The notes beneath the pieces are model-generated. The model did not search any database. It was not told the origin of the DNA and saw nothing but the letters and a program-made list of their open reading frames with translations. Below are positions 17,229 to 26,059 of a stretch of DNA of 64,000 nucleotides, piece by piece. Origin of the DNA: Variovorax sp. Root411. Lineage in GTDB: Bacteria; Pseudomonadota; Gammaproteobacteria; Burkholderiales; Burkholderiaceae_C. How positions within the stretch are numbered: position 1 is the first letter of the stretch; each line of letters opens with the position of its first letter. The stretch covers positions 1,146-65,145 of the forward strand of contig NZ_LMDW01000012.1 in assembly GCF_001425205.1 (NCBI RefSeq), read 5' to 3'. The translations under genes were made by a program, and so were the position numbers.

Positions 17229-18020
17229 TCAGTCGGCCGACGCAACGCTCTCGGGCAACAGCCGCGTCGCATCATCGCCTTCATCCTCGATCACCCACAG
17301 CGTGAGCGCCGTGTAGTTGTCGTATCCCGGCTTGGCGTTGGCCTTCACCTGTGCGTCGATCAGCTCGGTCCACTGGCTGGGCGTGCGCGAGGCATGCAGC
17401 GTGTCGATCAGGCGCTCGTCGCCCAACGGCTCCCACACGCCGTCGCTGCACAACAGCAGCACGTCGCCTGGCAGCAGGCGCATGCGGTCGGACACGGCGA
17501 TGTCGGGCGCCTCCTCGATCGAGCCCAACGCCGACAGCAGCATGTTGCGTTGCGGATGCAGCCGCGCGCCCTCCTCGTCGAGCATGCCGCCGGCCACCAT
17601 CTGCTGCACCAGGCTGTGGTCGGTGGTGCGCGCCACGATGGCACCGCCGCGGAACAGGTAGGCCCGGCTGTCGCCGCTGTGCACCCAGGCCAGTGCATGG
17701 TCCTCGAGGTCGATGGCCGCGAACACGATGGTCGAGCGCATACCCGCGAGCTTGCCGCCCTCGGCCTGCCGCGCCACCACGTCGATGTTGGCCTGCTCCA
17801 CCAGCCGGCGCAGCGTGGGCTCGTCGAGCCCCGGCGTGGCCGAGAAGCCGCCCAGCACGCTGCTGCGCGCGGTGGCCGCAGCCACGTCGCCCCCGCCATG
17901 CCCGCCCGCGCCGTCGGCCACCAGGCAGGCGACATAGCGCTCGTCGTGCCAGTGGCCGTGGACGTCTTCGTTGTAGTTGCGGCCGCCCTGGCGGGAGAGC
18001 GTGACGATTTCGATTTCCAA
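17229..18020 (-). CDS. pppA: PP2C-type serine/threonine phosphatase (PppA-like)
   Basis: A 263-residue soluble PPM phosphatase with metal-binding motifs NEDVHGHW, VADGAGGHGGG, HSGDSRAYLF, CSDGVWEPL and a C-terminal DNYTALTLWV. In T6SS loci such enzymes reverse PpkA phosphorylation of the FHA protein and switch firing off. It lies directly downstream of the FHA gene (36-bp gap), while the kinase is distant at 49925-51826. Confidence 0.92.
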   Translation of the reverse strand: MEIEIVTLSRQGGRNYNEDVHGHWHDERYVACLVADGAGGHGGGDVAAATARSSVLGGFSATPGLDEPTLRRLVEQANIDVVARQAEGGKLAGMRSTIVFAAIDLEDHALAWVHSGDSRAYLFRGGAIVARTTDHSLVQQMVAGGMLDEEGARLHPQRNMLLSALGSIEEAPDIAVSDRMRLLPGDVLLLCSDGVWEPLGDERLIDTLHASRTPSQWTELIDAQVKANAKPGYDNYTALTLWVIEDEGDDATRLLPESVASAD

Positions 18021-18056
18021 GCGGGTGCCTCGCGGGTGATGCAGTTGTGGTTGTCG

Positions 18057-19718
18057 TCAGGCCTCGGACTTGAGGCGCGCCATCTGCTCTTCGTAGGCTT
18101 CGAGGAAGGCCTTGCCGAAGAGGCTGTGGAAGTCGTCCTCCGCCTCGCTCGCGATGCCGCCGTAGAGCGACACGAACTGGTCCCAGAGCTTGGCCTTGCG
18201 GTTGGCGCTGAAGAGCGCGTCGAGCGCCGACTTCGCGCTGATCTTCTTCTCCAGCTCCGCCGGCTCGAAGCGCGCGATGACATGGGCCAGCGCCGCGCGC
18301 ATGCCCACCATCACGCCGAACTGGTGCGCACGCAGATCGTTGTAGGCATCGCGCATCGCGGCCTCGGGCGGCATGAAGCCGCGCACGCCGGGGCCCAGCA
18401 GATGGGCCAGCGCCACCTCGACCGTGGGCGAGAACTTCAGCGGATTGTTGGCCTGCGACGCAATCATCGTGACCTCGGCGCGCACCTCGCGCTTGAACTC
18501 CTGGCGCGTGAGCAGCAGCTGCAGCGTGCCTTCGGTGGCACTGCGCAGCATCGCGCCGATGCGCTCCATCAGGCCGGGCGTGAGCATCTCGGGCGGCTGG
18601 TGCGCACTGGCGAGGCCGCGCAGGAAGGCGGCGAGCAGCTCGTCGTCGGTGGCGGTGCGCGCGGCCGGCGGCACGGAGGGGCGCGGAGCCGGCGGCGGCG
18701 GTGCAACGTGGACTGCGGGCGCAGGCGGCTCGAACGGCTTGGCAGCTCCCTCGGGCCCGCTGATGCGGATCGGCTGGCCGGTCTCGTCATCGAACTGCGT
18801 CACGGATTGCACGGGCGGCGGCGGCGGTGGCGGCGTGATGGCCTTCGGCGGCGTGAAGCCGAACTGGTCGATCGGAAGATGGTCGGAGCGCGGCGTGGGC
18901 GTGGGAGGCGCCGCTTGCTGCAGGGCCGCCAGCGGATCGGCATTGGACGCGGTGTTGGGCTGCAGCAGCGGATCGGCCAGCGGCGACAGCGCGAGCGGAT
19001 CGCCACCGATGCCGCCACCGCCGCCCATGCCGCCGAACAGCTCGTCGATGCCCGCGGCCCGGCCGTGCGCGGGCGGCGCGCCGAGGTCGGAGAAATCGTC
19101 GAGCGCGCCGAGGCCGGCCGCGGGCGCAGACGACGGCGTGGGGCCGAGCAGGTTCGCGAAGGGATCGATCTGCGCGGCCTGCGCATTGCGCGAGCCGCTT
19201 TCCATCGGGTCGGGGAACAACAGCAGCGAATCGGCCGGCGCCGCGGCGGGAGCGGAGGCAGGCGCAGATGCAGCCGGTGCAGGCGGCGGCGCGAGGCCCG
19301 CGAGCAGGTCGGCGAAGGGATCGTCGCTCGACGGTGCGGCAGCTGCTGCTGCGGGAGACCCACCCAGCACTGTGTTCGGGATGGCCAGCGATGGCGGCGC
19401 GGCGGCGGCCATCACGCGCACCGCGAGCTCGAAGCTGCCGACCACCAGCCGCGCGCCATCGGCCAGCGCGACTTCCTTGCCCGAGCCCAGCGACACGCCG
19501 TTGCACTGCATCGGATTGCTGCCGCGGTCGATCAGAAAGTACTGCCCGTCGCGGCACAGCACCTGCGCGTGCACGCGCGAGACCGTGCGGTCGGGGTCGA
19601 CGAGCACCAGCGTGTTGGTGTCGGCGCGGCCGATGGTGCCGCCATTGGGTCCGAAGTCCGCGGCGATGGACTGCCCCGCCGGAGCGCCTTGCTGGGTGAT
19701 GACAGCGATATGGATCAT
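18057..19718 (-). CDS. tagH: T6SS FHA-domain protein (TagH/Fha-like)
   Basis: A 553-residue protein with an N-terminal FHA domain (about 20-95) showing the phosphothreonine-binding GGTIGRADTN, TVSRVHAQV and LIDRGSNPMQCNG. A long Ala/Pro/Asp-rich linker with repeated PFADLL-like segments follows. A C-terminal helical domain (about 380-550) is typical of T6SS FHA proteins. The ATG at 19718 gives MIHIAVITQQG; upstream extension is not supported. It is expected to be the PpkA/PppA target. Confidence 0.9.
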   Translation of the reverse strand: MIHIAVITQQGAPAGQSIAADFGPNGGTIGRADTNTLVLVDPDRTVSRVHAQVLCRDGQYFLIDRGSNPMQCNGVSLGSGKEVALADGARLVVGSFELAVRVMAAAAPPSLAIPNTVLGGSPAAAAAAPSSDDPFADLLAGLAPPPAPAASAPASAPAAAPADSLLLFPDPMESGSRNAQAAQIDPFANLLGPTPSSAPAAGLGALDDFSDLGAPPAHGRAAGIDELFGGMGGGGGIGGDPLALSPLADPLLQPNTASNADPLAALQQAAPPTPTPRSDHLPIDQFGFTPPKAITPPPPPPPVQSVTQFDDETGQPIRISGPEGAAKPFEPPAPAVHVAPPPPAPRPSVPPAARTATDDELLAAFLRGLASAHQPPEMLTPGLMERIGAMLRSATEGTLQLLLTRQEFKREVRAEVTMIASQANNPLKFSPTVEVALAHLLGPGVRGFMPPEAAMRDAYNDLRAHQFGVMVGMRAALAHVIARFEPAELEKKISAKSALDALFSANRKAKLWDQFVSLYGGIASEAEDDFHSLFGKAFLEAYEEQMARLKSEA

Positions 19719-19807
19719 GAATCGGCCCCCGAAGGCTCTGTGCCTGAATACGCCCGAACAACCTCGCAAGGAGTATTCATTCCGTGGGGCATGTTGGCAA
19801 TCTCGCC

Positions 19808-19969
19808 TTAAGAGGTATGCCGTTGCAGCAAGGCGGCGATGGCTGTGAAGACGAGGGCGATGAACAGCCAGGTGCGAATGGCGGGATCGGCCCGGCGCGG
19901 CACGCTTCGCAGCCATCGCGCGGCAGCCGCGGCTGCGAACCCGACAGCCAACGCAGCAAGGATGTACAT
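19808..19969 (-). CDS. Very small membrane protein
   Basis: A 53-residue frame beginning MYILAALAVGFAAAAAARWL with a second hydrophobic stretch (RTWLFIALVFTAIAALL), giving two predicted transmembrane helices with a basic cytoplasmic loop. It starts 14 bp after the HEAT-repeat gene and is the last gene of the toxin module. Function is unknown. An immunity-accessory role is possible by position only. Confidence 0.55.
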   Translation of the reverse strand: MYILAALAVGFAAAAAARWLRSVPRRADPAIRTWLFIALVFTAIAALLQRHTS

Positions 19970-19983
19970 CGCGCGCACGGTAC

Positions 19984-21276
19984 TCAGGCCCCCGGCTCGC
20001 CGAGCCAGCGCTGCTGGCGCCACGCCGGCGCGCTGGTCGGAAAAAGCATCGTGCCAGGCCGCAGCAGGCACAGGTATTCCGACGCCGCACGACGTTGACG
20101 CTGGCAGCCTTCCCCGCGCACCCGCATGGCGTGGTCCCATGACAGTGGCGCCCCCATGAAATGGCGAACGCCCGCCGGGAAGCTCTGCGCGCGGATGGCC
20201 CATGTCTCGGCGACCTTTCCTGCATCGGGCCAGGGCAGGCCGTCGTCGTCATCCAGGGCGACATCACCATCCGCGGGGTCGTCCACCGGACCTGTCTCGA
20301 TGCCCTCGGCCGGTCTGCGCTCCAGGTCGTGGACCGCGAGATCAAGGCCGCTGATCAGAGTGAAGGACTCGCCGGCCAGGCGCGACAGCGCCGGATCTTC
20401 CATCCGGTCGATCAGCCACGGCACCCACTGCGGATCACCGCTCACGCCAAGGCTGCGGATCAGCGCACGGACATCCTCATCCGTCTCGAGCAGCGACTTC
20501 AGGATCGGCACCGCCTGCTCCGGCGAAGTGAGCCTAAGCAGCAGCCCGATAGCGTGCACTCGATGCGAGCGGCCGGCCTGCGCTTCCTGGTGCAGCACAC
20601 GGATCGCCGCATGCCGGTCTCCGAGCAGGACCGCCGCGCGCGCAGCCTGGAAGCGGCAACCGGTGTCCTCGTCGGCCAGGGCATGCACGCAGGCGTTCCG
20701 CAGTTCCAGCCTGCCGCACTCGCCGGCGGTGCGCAGGGCCTGCGTCCGCAACAATGGATCGGGGTCACCCAGCGCCACCGCCAGCGCCGCGCCCGGATCG
20801 ACGCGGTGCGCGCCGCACGCCAGGATGCCGACCATGCGCCGGAACGCCACCGATGAGGCCAGCAACTCGCCCACGATTCCACGCAGCGACGGCGCGGGGA
20901 CCCAGGCAAAGGCCGCCAGCACGCCGGGCCGGCACTCAGGCAAGGCTTCCGCCAATGCTAGGACCTTGTCGAGGCAGGACTCGTCGTGCGTGCTGAGTGC
21001 CAGCGCGGTGGCCGCGAAGAGCTCTCCGGGGCCGGGCGTGGCCAGCGCCTTCGCGCACAGGTGTGCGCCGTACGCGCCCGCCACGGCCAACCCGTCGAGG
21101 TGCGCGGCCATCCGGTCGTCGAGGCGACGCAGGTGGTGCAGCCTGACATGCGGTGCATCGACCACCCGCGTCCGCACATGGAAGAGCACGGCGCTCTCTT
21201 CCACATGCTGCGCGACGACAGCCTGCACGGGCCTGTTCAAGGCCACGTCGACGGTGTTCGCCACGACGGCGTTCAT
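19984..21276 (-). CDS. HEAT-repeat protein of the T6SS-associated TIGR02270 type
   Basis: A 430-residue protein with helical HEAT-like repeats in the middle (ALGDPDPLLRTQALRTAGE, ACVHALADEDTGCRFQAARA, LLETDEDVRALIRSLGVSGD). The C-terminus is acidic, then basic. It resembles a family found beside vgrG/DUF4150 clusters. The ATG at 21276 lies 10 bp after the stop of the propeller-like gene. A chaperone, adaptor or immunity role is possible; none is proven. Confidence 0.75.
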   Translation of the reverse strand: MNAVVANTVDVALNRPVQAVVAQHVEESAVLFHVRTRVVDAPHVRLHHLRRLDDRMAAHLDGLAVAGAYGAHLCAKALATPGPGELFAATALALSTHDESCLDKVLALAEALPECRPGVLAAFAWVPAPSLRGIVGELLASSVAFRRMVGILACGAHRVDPGAALAVALGDPDPLLRTQALRTAGECGRLELRNACVHALADEDTGCRFQAARAAVLLGDRHAAIRVLHQEAQAGRSHRVHAIGLLLRLTSPEQAVPILKSLLETDEDVRALIRSLGVSGDPQWVPWLIDRMEDPALSRLAGESFTLISGLDLAVHDLERRPAEGIETGPVDDPADGDVALDDDDGLPWPDAGKVAETWAIRAQSFPAGVRHFMGAPLSWDHAMRVRGEGCQRQRRAASEYLCLLRPGTMLFPTSAPAWRQQRWLGEPGA

Positions 21277-21286
21277 GGCCTTGTGC

Positions 21287-22180
21287 TCATTCCCAGCGGC
21301 GCCACGCGGCGCCGTCGAAGGAACAGATGTTCTGCTGCCCGACCGACCACAGCACGCCCTCCGCATCGGTGAGCCTGTAGCAGCTGTCGGGAGCGTCGCG
21401 GCCGAAATCGACCGGCACCAGCACATCGCCCCGCAACTCGTACAACGCACTCATGCTCGCCACGTACAGGCGGCCCATGAACCAGCGCAGATCCCAGAAG
21501 TCATCGATCAGCCCCTCGGTCTCGAGCACTTCCCAGTCCTGCTCCCGGCCGCGCAACAGCGTGCCCGACTGGCCACAGGCGTAGACCTTCCCATCGCCCG
21601 CACAGCACACGCCGCTGAGCACCACATTGACCGGGCTCGGCCCCTGCATCCAGGCACTGCCCAGCCAGTGCCACACCTCGCCTTCCCAGCCCACGGCATA
21701 GATGTCGCCAGCGCCGAAGCCGTCGATGGCTTCGAAGCCGGCGACCTCGTCGTCGCCTTCAGCAGGCGGTGCATGCATGGCTGTCCATTTCCCTTCGCCC
21801 CCGCGCCTGAACACCTCGCGGTTCATGCCGCAGGCGTAGGCGTATCCGTCGATGGCCGCGCAGGCGCGCAGGTCGAAGGCATCGCGGATTTTTTCGCTGC
21901 CATCCTGTCCACCCACGTAGGTGAAGACCTGGCCGTCGCCTGAGACGACAACGAGCCTTTCGCTCGGTTTCCTCACGAAGCACATGCCCGCGGCACGCCA
22001 CTGCACATCACCGGCACCGCCGACTGCCCCCTTGTAGATGCCGCCAATGCGGGTGTGCGGCACCTCTTTCTTTCGCAGCTTCTTGTCCTGCATCGCCACG
22101 TAGACAAGTTCCGCCGTGCGTGCCGCCGCGCGGCTGAACAGATTGTCCTTGGCCATCTGCAACGTCTGTGGTTTCGCCAT
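21287..22180 (-). CDS. Propeller-like protein, candidate immunity to the adjacent nuclease toxin
   Basis: A 297-residue soluble protein made of repeating short beta units (GDGQVFTYVGG, GYAYACGMNREVFRR, GDIYAVGWEGEVWHWLG, GKVYACGQSGTLLRG, GRLYVASMSALYEL, GVLWSVGQQNICSFDG), suggesting a six- or seven-bladed beta-propeller. It starts 18 bp after the DUF4150-nuclease gene, the position of tsi7 beside tse7 in P. aeruginosa, so an immunity role is inferred. No signal peptide, which fits protection against a DNA-targeting toxin in the cytoplasm. Confidence 0.7.
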   Translation of the reverse strand: MAKPQTLQMAKDNLFSRAAARTAELVYVAMQDKKLRKKEVPHTRIGGIYKGAVGGAGDVQWRAAGMCFVRKPSERLVVVSGDGQVFTYVGGQDGSEKIRDAFDLRACAAIDGYAYACGMNREVFRRGGEGKWTAMHAPPAEGDDEVAGFEAIDGFGAGDIYAVGWEGEVWHWLGSAWMQGPSPVNVVLSGVCCAGDGKVYACGQSGTLLRGREQDWEVLETEGLIDDFWDLRWFMGRLYVASMSALYELRGDVLVPVDFGRDAPDSCYRLTDAEGVLWSVGQQNICSFDGAAWRRWE

Positions 22181-22198
22181 CGTTCGATCTCCGTTGAA

Positions 22199-23344
22199 TC
22201 AGGGAAGCGGCGGACCCAGCGCTTTGAGCGGATTCAGCTTCGCTTCGCTTGCGACGTCCGACCCCGAGGGCGAATGCTTCACCTCGGCGTCCTTCAGATC
22301 CTTCGAGCACATGTCCTTGTGCCCTTCGTTCAACTGCGCCTTCAGGCACTTGTTGCTGCAGTTGGACGACTTGAACACCTTCTGCGCGCTCTTCACGCAC
22401 AGGTTGAGTTCCTTGGCGAAGGACTGCGTCGTGCCGGCCCCCACCTTCTTGCCCATGAACTTATGGGCGGCATGGCGCAGGCCGTGGCTGCCTTCGGTGT
22501 TGCTCGGCCCCTCGGCGCACATGCAGGGTGCGGCGCTCATCTTGTACTTCTTCCAGCCCGGCAGCTTCTTTCCCTTGGAAACCGAGCCCGTGTAGAAGGA
22601 ACTCTTCGGAATCACGTGGTCTGGCGTCTGGCTCGGGCAGCAGCCCTGCACGCCGTCCTTCTGCGCGTTGTAGGGCGCGAGCCGGCACTTGCGCGCGCGC
22701 AGGCACTTGTCGGCCGCCTCCTTGCCCTTGATGGCATCGAGCGACATCTTGTTCCAGTCGGCACCGCGCCCGCGCTGCTTCTTGATGCCGATGTTCATGC
22801 CGGCGGAAGCGCACACGTTCTTCGTGCCCTGCTTCTTGAAATCCTTGCAGGCAGCCTTCTCGCGCTTGACTTCCTTGTCGCACGCCGCCTTGGCCGCGCC
22901 GGGTGCCATCGATTCCAGGTGCGGCCAGGGAATCGACTCGTTGCCCGGATACGAGCTGTGGTTGTGCGTGGTGATGTCGAGGTGGCGCACCACGTTCTCG
23001 CCTTCCACCAGCACGTCCATCGACCAGCGCGAGAAATAGATCTTTCCCATGTTGGTGCTTGTGACCAGACCCTTCTTGGGCGCGCAGCCAGCTTCGTCGC
23101 CGCTGCTTCTCTTGAAGTAGCTCTTGTTCTTGAGCATCACCTGCTGGCCCGAGATCTCGACGCTGGTCGATCCGTCGGTCGTGTCCGACGAGAAGCCGGT
23201 GTTCGGATACGGAAGCGGCACCCCCGGCGGCGTAGCGGGCGTCTGCGGCGGAGTGAAACAGACGTCGGGAAAGGCACACATCGTCTTTCCGCTCGCAGCC
23301 TTGCACGAGATCTCCATGGCGTTGGCAAAGACCTTGTTGCTCAT
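22199..23344 (-). CDS. PAAR-like (DUF4150) T6SS effector with C-terminal Tox-GHH2/HNH-type nuclease domain
   Basis: A 381-residue effector. Residues 1-120 are a DUF4150 PAAR-like domain (MSNKVFANAMEISCKAASGK, PDVCFTPPQTPA) that would sit on the VgrG tip. The C-terminal part is very Cys- and Lys-rich, with CCPSQTPDHVIPKSSFY and later EGSHGLRHAAHKFM, matching Tox-GHH2 nucleases of the Tse7 type. In that family the motif is usually GHH or similar; here PDH occurs, so the first His is replaced by Asp. Neighbouring genes fit a Tse7-like cluster. DNase activity is inferred. Confidence 0.82.
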   Translation of the reverse strand: MSNKVFANAMEISCKAASGKTMCAFPDVCFTPPQTPATPPGVPLPYPNTGFSSDTTDGSTSVEISGQQVMLKNKSYFKRSSGDEAGCAPKKGLVTSTNMGKIYFSRWSMDVLVEGENVVRHLDITTHNHSSYPGNESIPWPHLESMAPGAAKAACDKEVKREKAACKDFKKQGTKNVCASAGMNIGIKKQRGRGADWNKMSLDAIKGKEAADKCLRARKCRLAPYNAQKDGVQGCCPSQTPDHVIPKSSFYTGSVSKGKKLPGWKKYKMSAAPCMCAEGPSNTEGSHGLRHAAHKFMGKKVGAGTTQSFAKELNLCVKSAQKVFKSSNCSNKCLKAQLNEGHKDMCSKDLKDAEVKHSPSGSDVASEAKLNPLKALGPPLP

Positions 23345-23354
23345 CGCCCGTTCC

Positions 23355-24392
23355 TCATGCCACGGCCTCTTCGAACCGCATCACGGCGCAAGCCCGCTGC
23401 CCCGCGTCGTTCGCCATGTGCACCAGCACCGACGGCCCGGGCGCATACCCGCGACGGCACGCGGCATCCGCCACCGCGAGCACGGCGACTCCAGCCAGCG
23501 CCCCTGCTTCGCCAATGCATTCCGCTGGGTGCCAGATGTCGAAGCTCTCCTTGCGCTGGCGCAACGTGCGCGCAAGCGCGAGCGTCGCCTCCTTGAAGTA
23601 GTACTGCTCGCCCGAAAGATCTGTAATGCGGTAATCGACGTCGTGCATGGCGCAACCGGCCTGAGCCAATCCTGCCTCGATGGCCGCGCTCAGGCCATCG
23701 CCGCGCAGCGGTTCCTCGGTGTCGATGTGCGCTTTCTCGACGCCGAAGCCGACGCCGGCGCACAGCAGACCGCCCTCGCCGCCAGGAGTCTCGAGCAGCA
23801 GCGCGCCCGCGCCTTCGCCGGGAATGAAGCCATTCGAGTTCTCGGCCGTCAGCAGGCGATTGCCGCGCTCGTAGACCCCGAGCGTCGGCCACTCGAGCAA
23901 GCTGTCGACGGCGACCACGAGCACCAATGGCACGCCCTCGCCGCCGATCAGCCGCTGCGCCTGAGCCAGCGCCACCAGCGCGCTCACGCGGCCGTGCGCG
24001 ACCACGAGCGAATCGCCCGAAAAACGGGCTCCCAACAGATCCTGCAGTTCGTCGAAGAGGAGATCGTCCAGTCCTTGCAGGCGCCCCGGCCTCTCATGCT
24101 CGGCCACGCACAGCAGCAAGGGAATCTCGCCCCATCGCTCGCGCGCCACTCCAGCCAGGCATTCCTGCGCCGCCAGCGCGGCCATGCGGACGAGCTTGGC
24201 TCGCCCGCGCCATGGCTTTTCCAGCTGCACGGCGTGAGCCATGATCCGCTCCCCCTCCGAATCGATGAAGCGCGTCTCGCTCGGGTTGGTGACCTTGGCG
24301 CGAATCGCCGCACAAGATGCAGCCGCGTTCAGTCCCACGCTGGTGACAAGGCCCGTGCACCGGATGGCGACGGCTGATGGCGAAATGCTCAT
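23355..24392 (-). CDS. Degenerate beta-ketoacyl-synthase-like protein of a vgrG cluster
   Basis: A 345-residue thiolase-fold protein resembling FabF (GLVTSVGLNAA, GRVSALVALAQAQRLI, FIPGEGAGALLLE, IGEAGALAGV). The catalytic Cys-His-His triad is not apparent: the Cys position aligns with Arg or His near residues 133-136 (VVAHGRVSA), the first His region reads YRITDLSGE, and the second reads AECIGEAG. It is therefore probably not a condensing enzyme. The start overlaps the DUF2169 stop (ATGA). Related genes occur in vgrG1b-type clusters, so a chaperone or adaptor role is plausible. Confidence 0.78.
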   Translation of the reverse strand: MSISPSAVAIRCTGLVTSVGLNAAASCAAIRAKVTNPSETRFIDSEGERIMAHAVQLEKPWRGRAKLVRMAALAAQECLAGVARERWGEIPLLLCVAEHERPGRLQGLDDLLFDELQDLLGARFSGDSLVVAHGRVSALVALAQAQRLIGGEGVPLVLVVAVDSLLEWPTLGVYERGNRLLTAENSNGFIPGEGAGALLLETPGGEGGLLCAGVGFGVEKAHIDTEEPLRGDGLSAAIEAGLAQAGCAMHDVDYRITDLSGEQYYFKEATLALARTLRQRKESFDIWHPAECIGEAGALAGVAVLAVADAACRRGYAPGPSVLVHMANDAGQRACAVMRFEEAVA

Positions 24393-25516
24393 GCGACCTC
24401 GTCCATCTCTTCGTCATGCGGCTCCATCGGCACCATGATGACGGGAATGGGGAACGGCGCGGCATCGCGCTGCTGCCACCATTCGCGCCCCTTCTTGCCG
24501 ACCATGACCTGCGCGATCTCGAAAATGTCCTTCTTCAGCGGCCGCGTCATGCGCCAGGTCAAACTGAAGCGCCCCTCGTCGGGCTCGACGACCACCGTGT
24601 CCAACGTGGCCGTATGGTCCTCGCGTTCGCCGTCGCGGGTGAACACATGCACCGGAGCCACCAGATGAGGAATGGTGAAGCGCGTCAGCCCCTCGGGTGT
24701 CAGGTTGGCCAGGAGCACCTCGACAGGACCATTGCGGAAGTGATCGAGCGGCACCTGCTGGTCGAGCGCCGCCGCCTGGAAATACTGCTCGTCGAAATCG
24801 GGCGGCAGGAAGGGAAAGTGCTTCTCCCGCCATGCGTCGTCGTAGGTGCCTGCGAAACGATGGCGCGGATCCCATCCGCGCCCGACGGGCCCGAGGGCCA
24901 TGGGTCGGTAATTGCCATCGGGCGCGCGCACGGCCTGATCGATCTCCTCCGTGGCCGGCAGCGGCCGCCCCTCGATCCACTCCACCCGCATGTGTCTGTG
25001 GAAGCCGCGGCCGACCGGATTGGCCATGAAGGCGGCGTGCTGGGCCGGGTCCTCATGCAGCAGGTCGGAGCCACCGAAGGCCACGTCATACGAAATCGGC
25101 TGCTGCACGAACACACCCGGCGGCGTGGCCCCCACGCCGGCCAGCCCGCACTCCCACTGCCTCGGCCCCATCACCGCGAAAGTCTTGCTCCAGTTGCCGA
25201 CCCGCAAGCCCACCTCGACGCGCGTCGCGGGCCGGCCGTGCGGCGCGTACGCGCTGCCCAGCAGCAGGATGTCGCAGCGCGGCTTGCGCGGCGCGAAGTC
25301 CACTTCGTAGACCGGTGCCGACAGCCCCGGGGCGCCGGTGAAAGTGTCGGCCATCACCAGCGGCAACTGCGTTTCGTGCAGCGCGATGCTGTCCGGTGCA
25401 TCGGGCGGCGGGATGCGGAAAGTGCCCTTGGCGACCACGACGAGCAGTTCGCGCCCGCTCGGCTCGACGCCCAGGTTGAAGCCCGCGACCATGCGGGTGG
25501 CATTGAGGAGTTCCAC
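24389..25516 (-). CDS. DUF2169 family T6SS spike-loading protein
   Basis: A 375-residue protein with the family start VELLNATRMVAGFNLG and conserved VVAKGTFRIP, GPRQWE and YDVAFGG. DUF2169 proteins accompany PAAR/VgrG genes and are thought to act as adaptors loading PAAR effectors. The frame is open to 25744, but a GTG at 25516 with GGAGG 8 bases upstream matches the conserved N-terminus. It lies between DUF6484 and the ketosynthase-like gene. Confidence 0.85.
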   Translation of the reverse strand: MELLNATRMVAGFNLGVEPSGRELLVVVAKGTFRIPPPDAPDSIALHETQLPLVMADTFTGAPGLSAPVYEVDFAPRKPRCDILLLGSAYAPHGRPATRVEVGLRVGNWSKTFAVMGPRQWECGLAGVGATPPGVFVQQPISYDVAFGGSDLLHEDPAQHAAFMANPVGRGFHRHMRVEWIEGRPLPATEEIDQAVRAPDGNYRPMALGPVGRGWDPRHRFAGTYDDAWREKHFPFLPPDFDEQYFQAAALDQQVPLDHFRNGPVEVLLANLTPEGLTRFTIPHLVAPVHVFTRDGEREDHTATLDTVVVEPDEGRFSLTWRMTRPLKKDIFEIAQVMVGKKGREWWQQRDAAPFPIPVIMVPMEPHDEEMDEVA

Positions 25517-25533
25517 GTACCCGACCTCCACGC

Positions 25534-26028
25534 TCAGTTCAACTGCACGGAACCGCCCTTGACCCGGTTCACCCCCGTCGAGCGACTCGACACATAGCTG
25601 CCCTGAATCAGTACCTTGCCAGCCCGTGTGAGCGTGATGCTGGCCTTGCCGCAGCGCAGGACCAGTTCGTCCTTCGCACTCACCAGCATGCGCTCGCCAT
25701 CGGCATCGACCTCCACCTGCGCCGGCGCATCCGGCAACGGCCAACCTTGCGCGCCGCGCAGCACCCCCATCACGATTGGACGCGCTGGATCGGCGTCTTC
25801 GAACATCAGCACCACCTGCCGGCCGATGTGCGCACCATGCAGATCCACCACACTGCGCGCGCGCACCGCGGCCGTGCCGGGCTGCCCTCCGAACACGACG
25901 AGCGGTGTCTGCCCCTCGTCCGCGATGGCGATCAGCTCTCCGGTTGCCACCGGCCTCCAGAGCGCGATGGACGCAGGCTCGCTCGTTCCAACCCCCAGCT
26001 CTTCCTCGATCAGGTCCCTGCCGCTCAT
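25534..26028 (-). CDS. DUF6484-type VgrG-associated protein
   Basis: A 164-residue protein. The N-terminal half resembles the gp5/OB-like segment in VgrG accessory proteins (ELIAIADEGQTPLVVFGGQPG, HIGRQVVLMFEDADPARPIVMGVL). The C-terminal part has short beta repeats (RMLVSAKDELVLRCGKASITLTRAGKVLIQG, recognised in pieces). It starts 31 bp after vgrG. Homologues sit beside VgrG/DUF2169 in effector operons; it may cap or extend the spike. Confidence 0.72.
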   Translation of the reverse strand: MSGRDLIEEELGVGTSEPASIALWRPVATGELIAIADEGQTPLVVFGGQPGTAAVRARSVVDLHGAHIGRQVVLMFEDADPARPIVMGVLRGAQGWPLPDAPAQVEVDADGERMLVSAKDELVLRCGKASITLTRAGKVLIQGSYVSSRSTGVNRVKGGSVQLN

Positions 26029-26059
26029 GGGTTCTCTCCTTGAATGTCTTCGGCCACGC

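Noticed and set aside
22199..23344. Reading the DUF4150-nuclease gene as an Rhs-type toxin.
   Set aside because: There are no YD repeats and the total length is only 381 residues; the PAAR-like plus nuclease layout is complete as it stands.
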